Assembly: GCF_900186535.1 (NCBI RefSeq)
Contig: NZ_FYDE01000005.1
Coordinates: 1,278,895 to 1,342,894 of the forward strand
Source of the DNA: Marasmitruncus massiliensis
GTDB taxonomy: Bacteria; Bacillota; Clostridia; Oscillospirales; Ruminococcaceae
Length of the DNA: 64,000 bases
Direction: 5' to 3'
The notes under the pieces were generated by a model. It worked only from the letters and a program-made list of their open reading frames with translations. It ran no database searches and was not told the origin of the DNA. Positions 63,588-64,000 of this stretch are shown here, piece after piece. A program made the translations under genes and the position numbers. Position 1 is the first letter of the stretch, and each line of letters begins with the position of its first letter.

Positions 63588-64000
63588 TCAGGAGAGCAAC
63601 ATCCGGTCGTTATCCAGTTCCTTTTTGCTTTTATCTTTAAACATGGCGAGCAGGTCCGACACGGTCAGCTTGCTCCGCTCGGCGCCTTTGATATCCAGAA
63701 TCATGCGGCCGCCGTCCATCATGATCGTGCGATTGCCGCAGTCCAGCGACTGCTGCATGTTGTGCGTGATCATCATGGTGGTAATCTTCTCTTTCGCGAC
63801 GATTTTCTGCGTGAGCAACGCGACTTTTTCTGCTGTGGCGGGGTCCAGCGCGGCGGTATGCTCATCTAAAAGAAGGAGCTTGGGCGTTACAATGGTTGCC
63901 ATCATCAGTGTGACAGCCTGCCGCTGTCCGCCGGATAAAAGTCCCATTTTGGTTTTCATGCGGTCTTCCAGTCCGAGCCCCAGTTCGGCCAGATGGTCAC
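63588..64000 (-). CDS. ABC transporter ATPase, C-terminal part (partial at window edge)
   Basis: The frame is open to the right edge (DHLAELGLGLEDRMKTKMG at the edge), so the N-terminus with Walker A lies outside. Visible: signature LLSGGQRQAVTLMMA, Walker B LLLLDEHTAALDP and H-loop MMITHNMQQSL. The Walker B tail DEHTAALDP and the QAVTLMMA form are common in ATPases that work with the TrpX/TrpY-like ABC importers for aromatic or other amino acids. Specificity is a guess. Confidence 0.85.
   Translation of the reverse strand, partial: DHLAELGLGLEDRMKTKMGLLSGGQRQAVTLMMATIVTPKLLLLDEHTAALDPATAEKVALLTQKIVAKEKITTMMITHNMQQSLDCGNRTIMMDGGRMILDIKGAERSKLTVSDLLAMFKDKSKKELDNDRMLLS

Overview
The window reads as chromosome of a spore-forming, Gram-positive anaerobe of the class Clostridia, perhaps of the Ruminococcaceae/Oscillospirales type. 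The grounds are consensus sigma-A promoters and strong AGGAGG ribosome sites, a sporulation sigma-K gene, an Rnf-type membrane complex, a DivIVA-like protein, a MecA-like adaptor, many lipoproteins and two compact tRNA clusters. The genus assignment is inference; no rRNA is present.

Layout. 1-8.3 kb: end of the housekeeping sigma factor, an Rrf2 regulator, an unusual Rnf-like operon (C-D-E-A, no G or B), a MecA-like adaptor and rpe. 8.5-8.9 kb: four tRNAs. 9-19.5 kb: mixed single genes (lipoproteins, an orphan osmoprotectant-binding protein, ThpR, a MIF-like protein, CorA, a threonine-aldolase-like enzyme, a chemoreceptor, CrcB, a bacteriohemerythrin, an AIM24 protein). 19.6-23.9 kb: three neighbouring secreted surface proteins, each with its own promoter and terminator. 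24-29.7 kb: TPP riboswitch with thiT, a lipid-linked sugar flippase, an amidohydrolase, an Asp-rich secreted protein, a tandem palindromic repeat and an HD hydrolase.

29.9-37.9 kb is the most striking part. The sigma-K gene is split. Its first 211 codons lie at 37942-37310 and its last 20 codons plus stop at 29949-29887, on the same strand and in frame. Between them is a 7.36-kb insertion bounded by a large serine recombinase whose stop codon lies at the right junction. It is therefore a sigK intervening ('skin'-like) element. Besides the recombinase and a 49-residue protein, it carries a collagen-like, BclA-type spore-surface protein and two TPR-containing glycosyltransferases that probably glycosylate it. 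Excision during sporulation would rebuild a 231-residue pro-sigma-K and remove the cargo from the mother-cell chromosome.

38-50 kb: 6-phosphofructokinase, five tRNAs, a YeiH-like exporter with a divergent LysR regulator, MsrAB, an EcsC protein, a zinc ABC transporter (znuACB) with a candidate Zur box, a 2-hydroxyacid dehydrogenase and a YqeY protein. 50-64 kb: DUF1540, a nuclease/phosphatase-fold protein, an operon of aldo/keto reductase + Smr + DUF3810, guaB, a DivIVA-like protein, then pheB-hom-thrB-lysC (aspartate-to-threonine pathway with an ACT-domain protein), an FMN-bind-like lipoprotein, an ATP-grasp protein and a truncated ABC ATPase at the right edge.

The second notable system is the Rnf-like operon. 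Its membrane subunits appear to have lost the cysteines and the SGAT flavin site that make Rnf an electron carrier.
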